Assembly: GCA_904501875.1 (NCBI GenBank)
Contig: CAJGCQ010000074.1
Location: forward strand, 1 to 5,498
DNA from: Clostridiaceae bacterium
Lineage (GTDB): Bacteria > Bacillota > Clostridia > Oscillospirales > Acutalibacteraceae
Direction of reading: 5' to 3'
Length of the DNA stretch: 5,498 nt
Of this stretch, positions 4,942 to 5,498 are shown in pieces. The notes under the pieces are model-generated. The model was not told the DNA's origin and searched no databases. It worked only from the letters and a program-made list of their open reading frames with translations. Within the stretch, counting starts at the first letter, position 1; each line of letters starts with the position of its first letter. The position numbers and the translations under genes are program-made.

Positions 4942-5498
4942 ATGACGCTTACCGAGGTTAAAAATACAATTCAAAACGGCAGCTTTGATGATAGCTTTAA
5001 TATGCTTTACGGCAATGCCGAGTCGGCTCGGTCCCGTTACTTGGCGGCTTGCGACAGCTTTAAGAGGCTTTATAAGGAAGAGGATGGCATTCGCCTTTTT
5101 TCTGCTCCCGGCAGAACCGAAATAGGCGGCAACCACACCGACCACCAGCACGGCTGTGTTTTGGCAGGGGGTGTAAACCTTGATGTTATAGCCGTTGTTG
5201 CCCCCAATAATGACGGTAAAATCCGTATCAAGTCAGAGGGCTACGATATGGATGTTATCGATATTGACGATACCGATGTCAACCCCGCTGAGAACGGCAG
5301 AGCTTCTGCTCTCATTCGTGGTGTTTGCGCCCGTTTTAAGGCTATTGGGGCTCCTGTTTCGGGTTTTAACGCCTATACCACCTCTAATGTGTTAAAGGGC
5401 TCGGGGCTTTCGTCCTCTGCGGCGTTTGAGGTCATGGTGGGCAATATTCTGAACCACCTTTATAACGGCGGCAAGGTGGACAACCAGGAAATCGCCAA
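4942..5498 (+). CDS. galK: Galactokinase family protein (GHMP kinase), 3' end cut by window edge
   Basis: Galactokinase phosphorylates alpha-D-galactose at C1 with ATP, the first committed step of the Leloir pathway, in the cytoplasm. The 185 visible residues hold an N-terminal region of about 50 residues, then APGRTEIGGNHTDHQHG (55-71), the galactokinase signature, leading into VLAGGVNLD. The GHMP ATP-binding loop follows as LKGSGLSSSAAFE (151-163). The catalytic Asp expected about 40-50 residues further on lies outside the window. Compared with the classical GxNLIGEHTDYN signature, the sugar-contacting Glu of human GALK1 (Glu43) corresponds to Asn64 here and Tyr47 to His68, while the Asp46 equivalent (Asp67) is kept. 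I recall such sequences in Clostridia annotated as galactokinase, so the name follows the family, but another sugar 1-kinase specificity is possible. The start is set by GGAGG 7 nt upstream. It lies 17 nt after ackA and is probably co-transcribed with it. Confidence 0.88.
   Translation, partial: MTLTEVKNTIQNGSFDDSFNMLYGNAESARSRYLAACDSFKRLYKEEDGIRLFSAPGRTEIGGNHTDHQHGCVLAGGVNLDVIAVVAPNNDGKIRIKSEGYDMDVIDIDDTDVNPAENGRASALIRGVCARFKAIGAPVSGFNAYTTSNVLKGSGLSSSAAFEVMVGNILNHLYNGGKVDNQEIA

Overview
The window is gene-dense chromosomal DNA that looks like an anaerobic Firmicute of class Clostridia, probably Oscillospiraceae/Ruminococcaceae-like. This placement rests on: strong GGAGG-type ribosome sites; GTG and TTG start candidates; a TmcAL (YlbM-type) tRNA acetate ligase, a family of Gram-positive bacteria; a clostridial-style citrate synthase; and a galactokinase of the GRTEIGGNHTDHQ type. 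It is inference from protein character only, with no marker gene or database search behind it. Coding DNA is of moderate GC and the two gaps between genes are AT-rich.

Layout: (1) 1-1334, minus strand, citrate synthase, missing only its last few codons at the window edge. (2) 1335-1495, a gap holding the citrate synthase ribosome site, a weak promoter candidate overlapping a TTAACA-ggc-TGTTAA palindrome, and a clear Rho-independent terminator for the genes to its right. (3) 1496-2428 and 2434-3603, minus strand, a two-gene operon: tmcAL, then a DUF4380 protein with a galactose-mutarotase-like fold whose start lies at the tmcAL stop. (4) 3604-3727, a divergent gap with a near-consensus promoter on each strand whose -10 boxes overlap almost completely. 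(5) 3728-4924, plus strand, complete acetate kinase ackA. (6) 4942-5498, plus strand, 5' part of a galactokinase-family gene, 17 bases after ackA and with its own strong ribosome site, so ackA and galK are probably co-transcribed.

How the genes fit together: all are housekeeping or central-metabolism genes. AckA makes acetate and ATP from acetyl phosphate at the end of mixed-acid fermentation. TmcAL, expressed divergently from the same promoter region, consumes acetate and ATP to acetylate the wobble cytidine of elongator tRNA-Met. Citrate synthase draws on acetyl-CoA, in such anaerobes mainly to make glutamate. Galactokinase feeds galactose into the Leloir pathway. No pta (phosphotransacetylase) gene lies beside ackA in this window.

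There is no sign of phage, transposon, CRISPR, tRNA, rRNA or a defence system. The most interesting structure is the interlocked bidirectional promoter between tmcAL and ackA; I see no convincing undescribed system.
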